Source: Albidovulum sp.
GTDB taxonomy: Bacteria > Pseudomonadota > Alphaproteobacteria > Rhodobacterales > Rhodobacteraceae
Assembly (NCBI GenBank): GCA_030837825.1
Contig: JAUQYB010000074.1
Location: 1-42,091 of the forward strand
Direction of reading: 5' to 3'
Length of the DNA stretch: 42,091 nt
In this document: one piece after another, positions 7,260-17,422 of the stretch
Layout: the number at the start of each line of letters is the position of its first letter
How positions within the stretch are numbered: position 1 is the first letter of the stretch
Position numbers and translations under genes: made by a program
Notes under the pieces: generated by a model
Databases searched by the model: none
What the model saw: the letters and a program-made list of their open reading frames with translations, nothing else
What the model was told of the DNA's origin: nothing

Positions 7260-10200
7260 TCAGGAGGCGGCGACGGCGCGGCCGGTCATCACCCTGACCA
7301 GGTTCGCCCGGTAGGCCGGTGTGCCGTGCAGGTCGCCGATCAGGCCGTCGGACGGCACCGCAAGCCCCGAGAGCGCCGAGGGCGCATAGTTGGCCGACAG
7401 TGCCCTTTCCGCCTCCGCCCAGCGGAACACGCCGTTCTCGCCCGCGCCGGTGATCGCCACCCGCGCGCCCGAGGGGTATTTCGCCACGAAGGCCCCGGTC
7501 AGCGCGAAGCGCGAGGCCGGTTGCTCGAACTTGGCGTAGGCGGCGCGTTCGGGGATCGGCAGGCGGATCGCGGTGATGATCTCCCCCGGTTCCAGCGCTG
7601 TGGTGAAGAGGCCCTGGAAGAAGTCGTCCGCCGCGATCTGCCGCCGGTCGGTGGCGATGGTCGCGCCCGAGGCCAGCGCCGCCGCCGGATAGTCCGCCGC
7701 CGGATCGTTGTTGGCGAGGCTGCCGCCGATCGTGCCGCGGTTCCTGACTGCCGGGTCGCCGATCCCGCAGGCAAGCTTCGCCAGCGCCGGATAGTCCTTC
7801 GCCGCTGCCTTCGCCACCTCGGCGTGCGTCGTCGCCGCGCCGATCACCAGCGCATCGCCCTCGCGGCGGATGCCCCTGAGGTCAGCGATGCCGGTCAGGC
7901 TGACCAGCACCGCCGGCGCCGCCAGCCGCTGCTTCATCGTCGGCAGCAGCGTGTGGCCGCCGGCCAGCGCCTGCGCGTCCTCGCGCCCGAGCGCCTTCAC
8001 GGCCTCGGCGACGGTGGAGGGTTTCACGAACTCGAAATTGTGCCTGGCCGTTCCTCCTCCGCCGTTGATCGCCTGCCAGACCCGCGCGGGCGAGACCGGC
8101 ATGTCGATGTGGTCCACCCTGTGGCCGCCGCGATTGAGCGCGTCGAGCACCGCGTTGACCACCGCCGGCGGCGAGCCGATCGCGCCCGCCTCGCCGCAGC
8201 CCTTCACACCGAGTGGGTTGTGGGTGCAGGGCGTCTGGCAGGAATGGTCCACCTTGTAGAACGGCACATCGCCGGCGCGCGGCATGGCATAGTCCATGTA
8301 GCTGCCCGACAGAAGCTGGCCGTTGCCGTCGTAGGCCGCCGCCTCCAGCATCGCCTGGCCGATGCCCTGGCCGATCCCGCCGTGCACCTGGCCCTCGACG
8401 ATCATCGGGTTGACGATGTTGCCGAAGTCGTCGGCAGCGGCGAAGGACGAGACCGTGACCTTGCCGGTCTCGGGATCGACCTCCACCTCGCAGGCATAGG
8501 CGCCGGCCGGGTAGGTGAAGTTCGACGGGTCGTAGAACGCCGTCTCCTCCAGCCCCGGCTCGAGCTCGGCCAGCGGATAGTTGTGCGGCACATAGGCCGC
8601 GAGGCAGACCGAGCCCCAGTCGACCGACTTGTCGGTGCCGGCGACGGTGAACTTGCCATCCTTCAGCTCGATGTCCTGATCGGAAGCCTCCATCAGGTGC
8701 GCCGCGATCTTCTTCGCCTTGGCGATGATCTTGTTCGCAGCCTTGACCATCGCCGAACCGCCCACCGCGAGCGAACGCGAGCCGTAGGTGCCCATCCCCA
8801 TCGGCGTGTTCGAGGTGTCGCCGTGGACCACCTCGACCATGCTTTCGGGAATCCCGATCATCTCCGAGATCACCTGCGGGAAGGCGGTCTCATGGCCCTG
8901 GCCGTGGCTGTGCGACCCGGTCATCACCACGATGCCGCCGGTGGCGTTCACCCGCACCGTGGCGCTTTCGTAAAGCCCCGCGCGCGCGCCGAGCTGGCCG
9001 ACGAGGTTCGACGGCGCGATGCCGCAGGCCTCGATGTAGCAGTTGACGCCGAGCCCGCGCAAAAGCCCCTTCCGCGCGCTTTCGGCCCGCCGCGCCTCGA
9101 ACCCGGCGATGTCGGCGATCTGGACCAGCCGGTCCATCGTCGCCTGGTAGTTGCCGGTGTCATACTGCACCGCCACCGGGGTCTGGTAGGGGAACTCGTC
9201 GGCGCCGACGAAGTTGCGCCTGCGGATCTCGATCGGGTCGATGCCCCTCTCGCGCGCGGCCTTGTCGATCACGCGTTCAAGCTGGAACGTCGCCTCGGGC
9301 CGGCCGGCACCGCGGTAGGCGTCGACCGGCACGGTGTTGGTGAAGACCGCCTTCACGTTCACGTAGATCAAGGGCGTCTTGTAGTTCCCCGCCATCAGCG
9401 TGCCGTGCAGGTAGGTCGGCACCGAGGGCGCGAAGGTGGACAGATAGGCCCCCATGTTCGCATAGGTCTCGGTCCTGAGCGCGAGGAAGTGGCCGTCGCG
9501 GTCCAGCGCAAGTTCGATCTTGGTCACATGGTCGCGGCCATGCGCGTCGGTCATGAAGCTTTCCGACCGCGTGCACGTCCATTTCACCGGCCGGCCGACC
9601 ACCTTCGAGGCGTGGGTGACGAAGGCCTCCTCGATGTAGTGGAAGATCTTCGAGCCGAAGCCGCCGCCGACATCGGGCGCCACCACGCGCAGCTTGTGTT
9701 CCGGGATCGACAGCACGAAGGCCCCCATCAGCAGCCGGATCACATGCGGGTTCTGGCTGGTGGTGTAGAGCGTGTAGTCGTCGCGCGAGAAGTCGTAGTC
9801 GCCGATGGCGACGCGCGGCTCCATCGCGTTCGGCACCAGCCGGTTGTTGACCAGTTCCAGCGTGGTGACGTGGTGGGCCTTGGCGAAGGCGGCATCGGTC
9901 GGGGCCTTGTTGTCCTCGATGAAGCCCCAGTCGTAGCAGAGGTTGGAACCAAGCTCGTCATGGACGAGCGCACCGCCCCTGACCGCGGCCTTCATGTCGA
10001 TGACCGCGGGCAGTTCCTCGATGTCGACCTCGACCGCCTCGGCGGCGTCGCGGGCCTGGTCCAGCGTCTCGGCCACGACGCAGGCGATGGCGTCGCCGAC
10101 ATAGCGCACCTTGCCCTCGGCGAGGATCGGATGCTTGGGCTCCAGCATCGGCTTGCCCTGGCGGTCGTGGATCTGCCAGCCGCAGGGCACGCCGCCCTTG

Positions 10201-10439
10201 CCCTCGAAGTCCTTCGCGGTGAAGACCTTGAGCACGCCGGGCATCGCCTCGGCGGCGCTGGTGTCGACCGACCTGATCCGCCCGTGCGCGACCTGGCTGC
10301 GGACGAAGACCGCATGGGTCTGGCCGCGCAGGTTGATGTCGTCGGTGTAGCGCCCCCTTCCGGTCAGGAAGCGGACGTCCTCGCGGCGCTTGGAGCTGGC
10401 GCCGATCCCGTGATCCTTGGGCCCGTGATCCTTAGGCAT
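7260..10439 (-). CDS. Form II CO-dehydrogenase-like molybdenum hydroxylase: natural CoxL-CoxM fusion
   Basis: One 1059-residue frame joins two proteins that are normally separate. Residues 1 to about 790 are the molybdopterin-binding large subunit, with GGGFGSK, the active-site loop AYRGAGR (about residues 374-380), typical of form II ('BMS') enzymes rather than the AYxCSFR of true CO dehydrogenase, and the C-terminal [14 protein letters not shown] carrying the catalytic Glu. Residues from about 799 are the FAD subunit, with [11 protein letters not shown] and [14 protein letters not shown]. The join reads [18 protein letters not shown]. There is no in-frame stop and no ATG for a separate coxM. 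The gene follows coxS by 12 bases with a strong GGAGGGGAG site. The S-L-M order also indicates form II, whose substrate is generally uncertain. Confidence 0.9.
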   Translation of the reverse strand: MPKDHGPKDHGIGASSKRREDVRFLTGRGRYTDDINLRGQTHAVFVRSQVAHGRIRSVDTSAAEAMPGVLKVFTAKDFEGKGGVPCGWQIHDRQGKPMLEPKHPILAEGKVRYVGDAIACVVAETLDQARDAAEAVEVDIEELPAVIDMKAAVRGGALVHDELGSNLCYDWGFIEDNKAPTDAAFAKAHHVTTLELVNNRLVPNAMEPRVAIGDYDFSRDDYTLYTTSQNPHVIRLLMGAFVLSIPEHKLRVVAPDVGGGFGSKIFHYIEEAFVTHASKVVGRPVKWTCTRSESFMTDAHGRDHVTKIELALDRDGHFLALRTETYANMGAYLSTFAPSVPTYLHGTLMAGNYKTPLIYVNVKAVFTNTVPVDAYRGAGRPEATFQLERVIDKAARERGIDPIEIRRRNFVGADEFPYQTPVAVQYDTGNYQATMDRLVQIADIAGFEARRAESARKGLLRGLGVNCYIEACGIAPSNLVGQLGARAGLYESATVRVNATGGIVVMTGSHSHGQGHETAFPQVISEMIGIPESMVEVVHGDTSNTPMGMGTYGSRSLAVGGSAMVKAANKIIAKAKKIAAHLMEASDQDIELKDGKFTVAGTDKSVDWGSVCLAAYVPHNYPLAELEPGLEETAFYDPSNFTYPAGAYACEVEVDPETGKVTVSSFAAADDFGNIVNPMIVEGQVHGGIGQGIGQAMLEAAAYDGNGQLLSGSYMDYAMPRAGDVPFYKVDHSCQTPCTHNPLGVKGCGEAGAIGSPPAVVNAVLDALNRGGHRVDHIDMPVSPARVWQAINGGGGTARHNFEFVKPSTVAEAVKALGREDAQALAGGHTLLPTMKQRLAAPAVLVSLTGIADLRGIRREGDALVIGAATTHAEVAKAAAKDYPALAKLACGIGDPAVRNRGTIGGSLANNDPAADYPAAALASGATIATDRRQIAADDFFQGLFTTALEPGEIITAIRLPIPERAAYAKFEQPASRFALTGAFVAKYPSGARVAITGAGENGVFRWAEAERALSANYAPSALSGLAVPSDGLIGDLHGTPAYRANLVRVMTGRAVAAS

Positions 10440-10451
10440 GTCTCCCCTCCC

Positions 10452-10937
<486 letters not shown>

Positions 10938-10964
10938 GGTTACCTCCCTTTCGATCCCTTGGGT

Positions 10965-11513
10965 CTAGCTGCCGAAGACGCGCTTGAGCCAACCCTTCTT
11001 TTCTTCCGTCCCGGACTCTGGCCCGCCCTCCGGCCCGCCCTCGCCCCCATCCGGCCCGGGGCCGTCGGTGTCCGGCCCCTCGACGGTGGCCTTGAAGCGT
11101 TCGAAGAACTCGTCGGCGAGCTTCTTGGCGAAACCGTCGATCAGCCTGCTGCCAAGCTGGGCGAGCTTGCCGCCGACGCTCGCCTCCACCTCGTAGGAAA
11201 GCCGCGTGCCTTCCGGTCCGGGCTCCAGCGTCACCCTGGCGCCGCCCTTGGCAAAGCCCGCGGGCCCGCCCTTGCCCTCACCGCTGATCGTCACCGCCCG
11301 GCCCGGCTCGATTTCAGAGAGCGCGACGATCCCGGTGAAGCGCGCCTTCACCGGCCCGACCTTCTGCACCACCATCGCCTCGTATCCTTCCTCCGGCGAT
11401 CCGGTCAGGCTTTCGCAGCCGGGGATGCAGGCCCTCAGCACCTCGGGATCGAGGATCGCCGCCCAGACCGCCTCGGGGCCAGCCTTGATGTCGCGATGGT
11501 CGGTGAGCTGCAT
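10965..11513 (-). CDS. coxG: CoxG, SRPBCC-fold CO-dehydrogenase accessory protein
   Basis: A 182-residue CoxG-family protein (SRPBCC/START-like fold). The N-terminus [20 protein letters not shown], and then IPGCESLTG, are characteristic. After about residue 145 the fold ends in an acidic Gly/Pro-rich linker and a basic tail ([11 protein letters not shown]). CoxG proteins are needed for the function or membrane attachment of CO-dehydrogenase-type enzymes; the tail may contact the membrane or the enzyme, which is inference. GAGAGAGGACAG precedes the ATG. It is directly upstream of coxS. Confidence 0.92.
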   Translation of the reverse strand: MQLTDHRDIKAGPEAVWAAILDPEVLRACIPGCESLTGSPEEGYEAMVVQKVGPVKARFTGIVALSEIEPGRAVTISGEGKGGPAGFAKGGARVTLEPGPEGTRLSYEVEASVGGKLAQLGSRLIDGFAKKLADEFFERFKATVEGPDTDGPGPDGGEGGPEGGPESGTEEKKGWLKRVFGS

Positions 11514-11625
11514 CTGTCCTCTCTCTCCCGAAGCAACGGATTCGCCCGGGCTCAGGCTATGTGACGAAGGTCGTGCTTGTCATCTCTCCGCTTGCAGGAA
11601 TCTCCGGCCCCGGGGGGACCGGCCC

Positions 11626-12606
<981 letters not shown>

Positions 12607-12728
12607 GATCGTTCCTCCCGCCCGCGACTATGGATCGGGGCGGGAAAGGGTTCCAGCGAAACCTTGCCGGGGTGCGTCCGGTTCGGGCGGAAAGGGGGGC
12701 ATCCTCCGCCGGGAAGGCGCCGGTCGAA

Positions 12729-12757
12729 CGGGCCGCGCAAGGGGACGACGCGGCCCG
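12729..12757 (-). terminator. GC-rich stem-loop after the OmpA-like gene
   Basis: CGGGCCGCG (12729-12737) and CGCGGCCCG (12749-12757) form a perfect 9-bp stem with an 11-base loop, 14 bases past the stop of the OmpA-like gene. There is no T run, so it may be a pause or mRNA-stabilising hairpin instead of an intrinsic terminator. It separates the OmpA-like gene from the XdhC-type gene. Confidence 0.45.
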
Positions 12758-12770
12758 GTAGCCTGGCCGG

Positions 12771-14813
12771 TCAGTTCGCCGCCTGGCGCAGCAGATCGGT
12801 GATGCGCCGCACGCTGGCGCGGCGGTTCTGCCGCTCCGGTCCGGCGCTCTCGACCTTCAGGAATTCCTCGCCGTAGCCCTGCACCACCATGTTCTCGGGC
12901 GGGACCTCGAAGTATTCCGTCAGCGCCAGCGCCACCGATTCTGCCCGCCGGTCCGATAGGGCAAGGTTGGCGGCGGCCGAACCCACGGCATCGGTATGGC
13001 CCTCGATCAGGAACATCTCGCGCGGATTGGCGTCGATGTAGTCCTTCATGAGCCCGCCGATCCGCGCCAGCGCCTCGGCCTGGTCGGGCCGGATCGCGGC
13101 GGAGCCGGTCTCGAAGGTGATCGCGGTCAGGTCGATCACCGGCACCAGCGCGCGCACCCGTTCGATGTCGCGCACCTGGGCCAGCGAGAAGGCCCGGTCG
13201 ATCTCCGCCTCGCGTTCCAGCGCGGCGCGAAGTGCGGCCTCGCCGGCCATCGGATCGACCTCGATCACCGGCGCCGGCGGCGGCAGGCGCGACACGTCGA
13301 CCGGCCGGTATTCGACCGTATCGTCGAGAAGCAGCGTCTGGGTGCCGTCGGGGGCGACATGGACCCGGCGCAGGACGCGGTAGCCGGCATCGCGGATCGT
13401 CACCACCTGCGAGCCGTCGGCACGGCTGACCGTGGTGCGGGTGGAACCATCGTCGAAGGTTTCGGTCCGGACGGTTGACCCGGGCCGGCGCAGCAGCACA
13501 TTGTCGTCCTTGATGATCCGGTAGGAACCGTCCGGCTGCTGGACCACCACCCGGTCGCCGGAGTTGAGCTCGACCCGGCGGTTGTTCGACAGGATCGCGC
13601 CGACCGCGAGCGCGCCGAGGCCGAAGAGCACGACCTTCTCGGTGTCGGAAAGCCCGTCGTCGTCATCGGACGCGGCCTTCGGGGCCGCCAGCGTCGCCGC
13701 GGCCTGGCCGACCGGGTTGTCGAAGTCCTCGGCCGAGGATCGCGCGGTTTCCTCGGTCACCACCTCCTCGGTCACGGCGGCGCCGGCCGGTGGCTCGGCA
13801 CCCGGCTCGACCTCGGCGGCAGCCGCGACGGGAGGCTCGCCGGAGGCCGCGTCGGGCTGGACCGGAAGCGCGGCAGGCGCTTCGGCCCCGGTCGCCTCGG
13901 GGGCGGGCGCATCGGGCGCGGCAGCTTCGGAAGCGGGTGCGTCCGGTGCTGTCCCCTCGGGGGCGGCGGTCTCGGGGGCGGTGGTCTCGGGGGCGGCGGT
14001 CTCGGGAACGGGAGCGGTTTCCGGCGCGGCTTCAGTCTCCGGAACGGCCTCAGGCGCGGTTTCGGCTTCGGGCGCCCCGGCTTCGGGCGCGGGCGCCTGC
14101 GGCGCGACCTCTTCGGGGATCACCGTCTCCGGTGCGGGTTCGGGCGCCGCTTCCGGCGCGGGTTCCGGCGTCACCGCCTCCGGCGCGGCCTCGGGGGCTG
14201 CCTCCGGCGCGGCTTCCGGCGCCGGCGGCGCTGCTTCCGGAGAGGCCTCAGGTGCGGCTTCCGGCACGGCTTCAGGAGCCGCCCCGTCGTTCGGCACGGT
14301 TTCTTCCGGGGCGGCCCCGGCATCGGGCGCAGCCTCAGGTACGGCATCCGGCGCGGCTTCGGGTGCTGCCTCGGCATCGGGAGCGACCACCTCGGGTGCT
14401 GCCTCTGGCGCGGGCGCTTCGGGTGCGATCTCTTCGGGAACCACGGCCTTCGGGGCCTGCTCCGGGACGGCCTCAGGCGCCTGCTCCGGTGCGGCCTCGG
14501 GCGCAGGTTCGGGCGCAGGTTCTGGCGCCGGCTCGGCCTCCGGCGCAGGTTCCGCCTCCGGTGCAGCCTCGGGCTCGGCCTCGGGCGCAGGCTCGGCCTC
14601 GGGCGCAGGTTCCGGCGCGGGTGCGGCCTCGGGCGCCGCGCCTTGCGGCGCGGGAACGAGCGGCACGCCCTCGGCGCAGGGCCGGTCGCTGCCGTCGGCG
14701 CAGACCATCGGCGTGTCGGCCGCCGGCGCGGCCTCCTGCGGGAAGGCGGGTCCGCCGGCGAGGAGCGACAGGCTCGCGATGACCGCGGTCGAGGTGTTCA
14801 GGTGTTTGCGCAT
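12771..14813 (-). CDS. OmpA-family outer-membrane/peptidoglycan-associated protein with a long Pro-Glu-Ala repeat
   Basis: A 680-residue protein with an N-terminal signal peptide (cleavage likely after about residue 25, near GPAFPQEA). Residues about 60-340 are almost pure Pro, Ala and Glu repeats (PEA, APEPA, EAAPE units). A hydrophobic segment VVLFGLGALAVGAIL lies near residues 391-405. The C-terminal OmpA domain (about residues 560-675) contains ITFETGSAAIRPDQAEAL, IEGHTDAVGSAAANLALSDRRAE and VVQGYGEEF, the peptidoglycan-binding motifs. The repeat probably spans the periplasm as an extended anionic rod. GGAAGGAAAA precedes the ATG. It interrupts the cox accessory genes and has no clear link to them. 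Confidence 0.88.
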   Translation of the reverse strand: MRKHLNTSTAVIASLSLLAGGPAFPQEAAPAADTPMVCADGSDRPCAEGVPLVPAPQGAAPEAAPAPEPAPEAEPAPEAEPEAAPEAEPAPEAEPAPEPAPEPAPEAAPEQAPEAVPEQAPKAVVPEEIAPEAPAPEAAPEVVAPDAEAAPEAAPDAVPEAAPDAGAAPEETVPNDGAAPEAVPEAAPEASPEAAPPAPEAAPEAAPEAAPEAVTPEPAPEAAPEPAPETVIPEEVAPQAPAPEAGAPEAETAPEAVPETEAAPETAPVPETAAPETTAPETAAPEGTAPDAPASEAAAPDAPAPEATGAEAPAALPVQPDAASGEPPVAAAAEVEPGAEPPAGAAVTEEVVTEETARSSAEDFDNPVGQAAATLAAPKAASDDDDGLSDTEKVVLFGLGALAVGAILSNNRRVELNSGDRVVVQQPDGSYRIIKDDNVLLRRPGSTVRTETFDDGSTRTTVSRADGSQVVTIRDAGYRVLRRVHVAPDGTQTLLLDDTVEYRPVDVSRLPPPAPVIEVDPMAGEAALRAALEREAEIDRAFSLAQVRDIERVRALVPVIDLTAITFETGSAAIRPDQAEALARIGGLMKDYIDANPREMFLIEGHTDAVGSAAANLALSDRRAESVALALTEYFEVPPENMVVQGYGEEFLKVESAGPERQNRRASVRRITDLLRQAAN
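13790..14636 (-). repeat. Low-complexity Pro-Glu-Ala coding repeat
   Basis: About 280 codons made almost only of GCC/GCG (Ala), CCG/CCC/CCT (Pro) and GAA/GAG/GAC (Glu/Asp), forming imperfect 9- to 15-base units. Synonymous codons vary, so the repeat is old enough to have drifted or is kept by selection at protein level. It is prone to slippage and to misassembly in short-read data. Confidence 0.85.
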
Positions 14814-14927
14814 GGCGTTTTCCTTCCGGGGAGCGGTGGCGACCGATTCGACACCCCAACTTCCGGGGCAAGGTTCCGGTTCCGATCCTGGCCCGGAGGG
14901 CGGCGGTGAGGCGATAGCGGCCCGCCG

Positions 14928-16193
14928 CTATCCGTCTGCAAGGAGCCGGATCAGCCGCGCCTTCTCGCCCATGTCGTCGGGCCGCGCCAGCGCCGCCGCA
15001 AGGTCTTCCAGCGAGGCGATCGAATGGCCGGCGCGGAAGCTGTCGACATGCGGCAGCATCGCGGCGATGCCCCGCGCCTTCGGCGCGAACCCGTTCCAGC
15101 GCAGGAGCGGGTTGATCCAGACCAGCCGGCGGGCGGAGAGATGGAGCCGCTCCATCTCGCGCGCGAGCCCCGCCCCGGGATCGCGGTCGAGCCCGTCGGA
15201 GATCAGGAGCACCACCGCCCCCTGCCCCATGACGCGGCGCGACCAGTCGCGGTTGAAGGCGTGCAGGCAGGCGCCGATCCTCGTGCCGCCCTGCCAGTCC
15301 TGCGCCTCGGCCCCGGCGGCCGTCAGCGCGGCATCGACGTCGCGCTGGAAGAGGTGGCGGGTGATGTTGGTCAGCCGCGTGCCGAAGGTGAAGGCATGGA
15401 CCCGCGCCCAGCCCGCGCCGCGGCGGTTGGCGACGGCGTGGACGAAATGCAGCACCATCCGGCTGTATTGCGACATCGAGCCCGAGATGTCGCAAAGCAC
15501 CACGAGGTTCGGCCAGCGGGTGCGGCGGCGGCGGAAGGCGAGCGCGTCGACCTCTCCGCCCCGCCGCATCGCCCGGCGCATCGTCGCCCGCCAGTCGGCC
15601 AGCCGCCCGCGCGCATCGGCCGCCGTCCGGCGCGAGACGAGCGGGCGGACGGGAAGCGACAGCCGTGCCAGCATCCGCTTCGCCGCTGCGATCTCGGCCA
15701 CCGACATCTGCTCGAAATCGAGGGTGCGGAGCCGCTCCTCGGCCGAGGCGGTGGCGCTGGCGTCGGCAACGATCTCCACCTCCTCCTCGCCCGCCGTGCC
15801 GTCCGGCGGCGGCAGGTCGGGCGCGGCGCCGTCCAGAAGCGCTTCGGCCGCGCGCTTCTCGGCGGCCTCGGCGCGGCGGTCCTCCTGCACGCCGCGGACA
15901 GCCGGCAGCATCAGGCTCATCATGTGTTCGAGATAGCGCGGGTCGCGCCAGTAGAGCCGGAACACTTGGGCGAAGACCGCGCGCTCCTCGGGGCGGGATA
16001 CGAAGCTGGCGTGGAGCACCCAGTAGAAGTCGGCGCGCTCGGTGAAGCCAGCGGCCTCCACCGCGCGGATCGCTCCGATCACCCGGCCGGGCCCGACCTT
16101 CAGCCCCGCCTTGCGCAGCGCCCGGGCGAAATGGGCGATGCTGGCGGCGAGCTTGCCGTCCTCGGGGATCTCGAGGGGGGGATGCTCAGCCAT
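14928..16193 (-). CDS. coxE: VWA-domain protein, CoxE type
   Basis: A 421-residue CoxE-like protein. The N-terminal half (ALRKAGLKVGPGRVIGAIRAVEAAG) is the family signature. A von Willebrand A domain near residue 235 contains the metal-ion site DISGSMSQYSR (DxSxS) and VVLLISDGLDRDPG. In the CO-dehydrogenase system CoxE works with the MoxR ATPase CoxD to insert or mature the copper/sulfur part of the active site; form II clusters also carry it. It follows coxD after a gap of 72 bases that holds repeat copy C. Its precise role with a form II enzyme is not established. Confidence 0.87.
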   Translation of the reverse strand: MAEHPPLEIPEDGKLAASIAHFARALRKAGLKVGPGRVIGAIRAVEAAGFTERADFYWVLHASFVSRPEERAVFAQVFRLYWRDPRYLEHMMSLMLPAVRGVQEDRRAEAAEKRAAEALLDGAAPDLPPPDGTAGEEEVEIVADASATASAEERLRTLDFEQMSVAEIAAAKRMLARLSLPVRPLVSRRTAADARGRLADWRATMRRAMRRGGEVDALAFRRRRTRWPNLVVLCDISGSMSQYSRMVLHFVHAVANRRGAGWARVHAFTFGTRLTNITRHLFQRDVDAALTAAGAEAQDWQGGTRIGACLHAFNRDWSRRVMGQGAVVLLISDGLDRDPGAGLAREMERLHLSARRLVWINPLLRWNGFAPKARGIAAMLPHVDSFRAGHSIASLEDLAAALARPDDMGEKARLIRLLADG

Positions 16194-16203
16194 GCCGGAC
16201 CGG

Positions 16204-16250
16204 GCGGGGGCGCCGCCCCCGCACCCCCGGGGTATTTCCGCAACGAAGAA
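16204..16250 (-). repeat. Dispersed intergenic hairpin element, copy C (between coxD and coxE)
   Basis: On the minus strand the head TTCTTCGTTGCGGAAATACC (16250-16231) matches copies A and B at 19 of 20 bases. It is followed by a G-rich link and a perfect 8-bp hairpin, GCGGGGGC with GCCCCCGC (plus-strand 16204-16211 and 16215-16222). It fills most of the gap before coxE, so it could affect coxE translation or mRNA processing. Confidence 0.8.
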
Positions 16251-16265
16251 CCCGGGCCGCCATGA

Positions 16266-17177
16266 TCAGGCCGGCGTCAGGTCGGCGCGGATCTCGTCGA
16301 GGATCTTCTTCGCCGGGTCACCGGCGATCTTCTGGATGTCGTCCTGGTATTTCAGGATCGCCCCCAGCGTGTCGGCGATGACCTCGGGGCTGAGCGCGAT
16401 GACGTCGAGGGCGAGCAGGCACTTCGCCCAGTCGATCGTCTCGGCGACGCCGGGTTTCTTGAACAGGTCTTCGCTGCGCAGGCGCTGGACGAAGGCGACG
16501 ACCTCGCGGCTGAGGGTTTCGGTGGCCTCCGGCGCGCGGGCGTGGAGGATCTCCATCTCGCGCGCGAAGGTCGGGTAGTCGACCCAGTGGTAAAGGCAGC
16601 GGCGCTTCAGCGCGTCATGCACCTCCCGCGTGCGGTTCGAGGTGAGGATGACGACGGGCGGCTCCGTCGCGCGGATCGTGCCAAGCTCCGGGATCGTCAC
16701 CTGGAAGTCGGAGAGCGCCTCGAGCAGGAAGGCCTCGAAGGGCTCGTCGGTGCGGTCGATCTCGTCGATCAGCAGCACCGGCGCGCCGCCCGGCTGGGGG
16801 CGCATGGCGGCCAGCAGCGGGCGCTCGATCAGGTAGTCCTCGGTGAAAAGCTCGGCGCGGAGCGTGTCGCGGTCGGCCCCGCCCCCGGCTTCCGCCGTGC
16901 GGATCGCCAGCATCTGGGCGGCGAAGTTCCAGTCGCAGACCGCCGAGGCGGCGTCGAGCCCCTCGTAGCACTGGAGCCGGATCAGCCGCCGGCCGAGGGC
17001 GCCGGCGATGGCCTTGGCGATCTCGGTCTTGCCGACGCCGGCCTCGCCCTCGAGAAAGAGCGGCCGGCCGAGCCGGAGGGCGAGGAAGACCACGGTGGAA
17101 AGCGCCCGGTCGGCGACATAGTCCTGCCCGGCGAGCATCCGGGTGACGTCGGGGATGGCCAGGGGTGTGCCGGTCAC
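16266..17177 (-). CDS. coxD: MoxR-family AAA+ ATPase, CoxD type
   Basis: A 303-residue AAA+ ATPase. Walker A is GEAGVGKT (about residues 44-51), Walker B is VLLIDEIDR (134-142) and sensor 1 lies in PPVVILTSNRTREVHDALKRR. The family is typical MoxR/CoxD, a chaperone-like partner of VWA proteins, and coxE is the next gene. It heads the minus-strand cox locus. The ATG at 17177 gives MTGTPLAIPDVTRMLAG, matching the family N-terminus. The tRNA-Met gene lies 109 bases upstream on the same strand. Confidence 0.9.
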   Translation of the reverse strand: MTGTPLAIPDVTRMLAGQDYVADRALSTVVFLALRLGRPLFLEGEAGVGKTEIAKAIAGALGRRLIRLQCYEGLDAASAVCDWNFAAQMLAIRTAEAGGGADRDTLRAELFTEDYLIERPLLAAMRPQPGGAPVLLIDEIDRTDEPFEAFLLEALSDFQVTIPELGTIRATEPPVVILTSNRTREVHDALKRRCLYHWVDYPTFAREMEILHARAPEATETLSREVVAFVQRLRSEDLFKKPGVAETIDWAKCLLALDVIALSPEVIADTLGAILKYQDDIQKIAGDPAKKILDEIRADLTPA

Positions 17178-17286
17178 GGTGTCCAGTCCTCCTTGTGCCC
17201 CGGGGCCAGCTAAGACGGGCGGGAGGCGTCTGTCCAGACCGGTCGGCCCGGAACGGCGAAAGAGGCGGGGATTTGCGGTGTCGGTG

Positions 17287-17363
17287 TGGTGGCTAGGGGC
17301 GGACTTGAACCGCCGACCCCATGATTATGAGTCATGTGCTCTAACCAGCTGAGCTACCTAGCC
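17287..17363 (-). tRNA. tRNA-Met (CAT), elongator type
   Basis: The minus strand folds into a full cloverleaf: acceptor stem GGCTAGG/CCTAGCC, D-arm AGCTCAGCTGGTTAGAGC, anticodon loop CTCATAA with anticodon CAT on a CATGA/TCATG stem, and T-arm GGCGGTTCAAGTCCGCC. The 3' CCA is encoded (17289-17287). The paired first acceptor base rules out initiator tRNA. The acceptor and anticodon arms look like elongator tRNA-Met, not tRNA-Ile2, whose CAT anticodon is modified to lysidine. Confidence 0.93.
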
Positions 17364-17422
17364 GCACCGGCGGCGGTCCTATGCCAGCGGCCCCCGCCCG
17401 TCAAGGGATATTCGCCGCGGCG

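Noticed and set aside
7260..10439. True CO dehydrogenase (form I)
   Set aside because: The loop is AYRGAGR, not AYxCSFR, and gene order is S-L-M; CO oxidation cannot be assumed.
13564..15936. 790-codon plus-strand frame with collagen-like Ala-Ser-Gly repeats
   Set aside because: The repeats are the complement of the Pro-Glu-Ala repeat in the OmpA-like gene, which has a signal peptide and OmpA domain.
17287..17363. Genomic island attachment site at the tRNA-Met gene
   Set aside because: No integrase, no repeat of the tRNA 3' end and no change in composition nearby.
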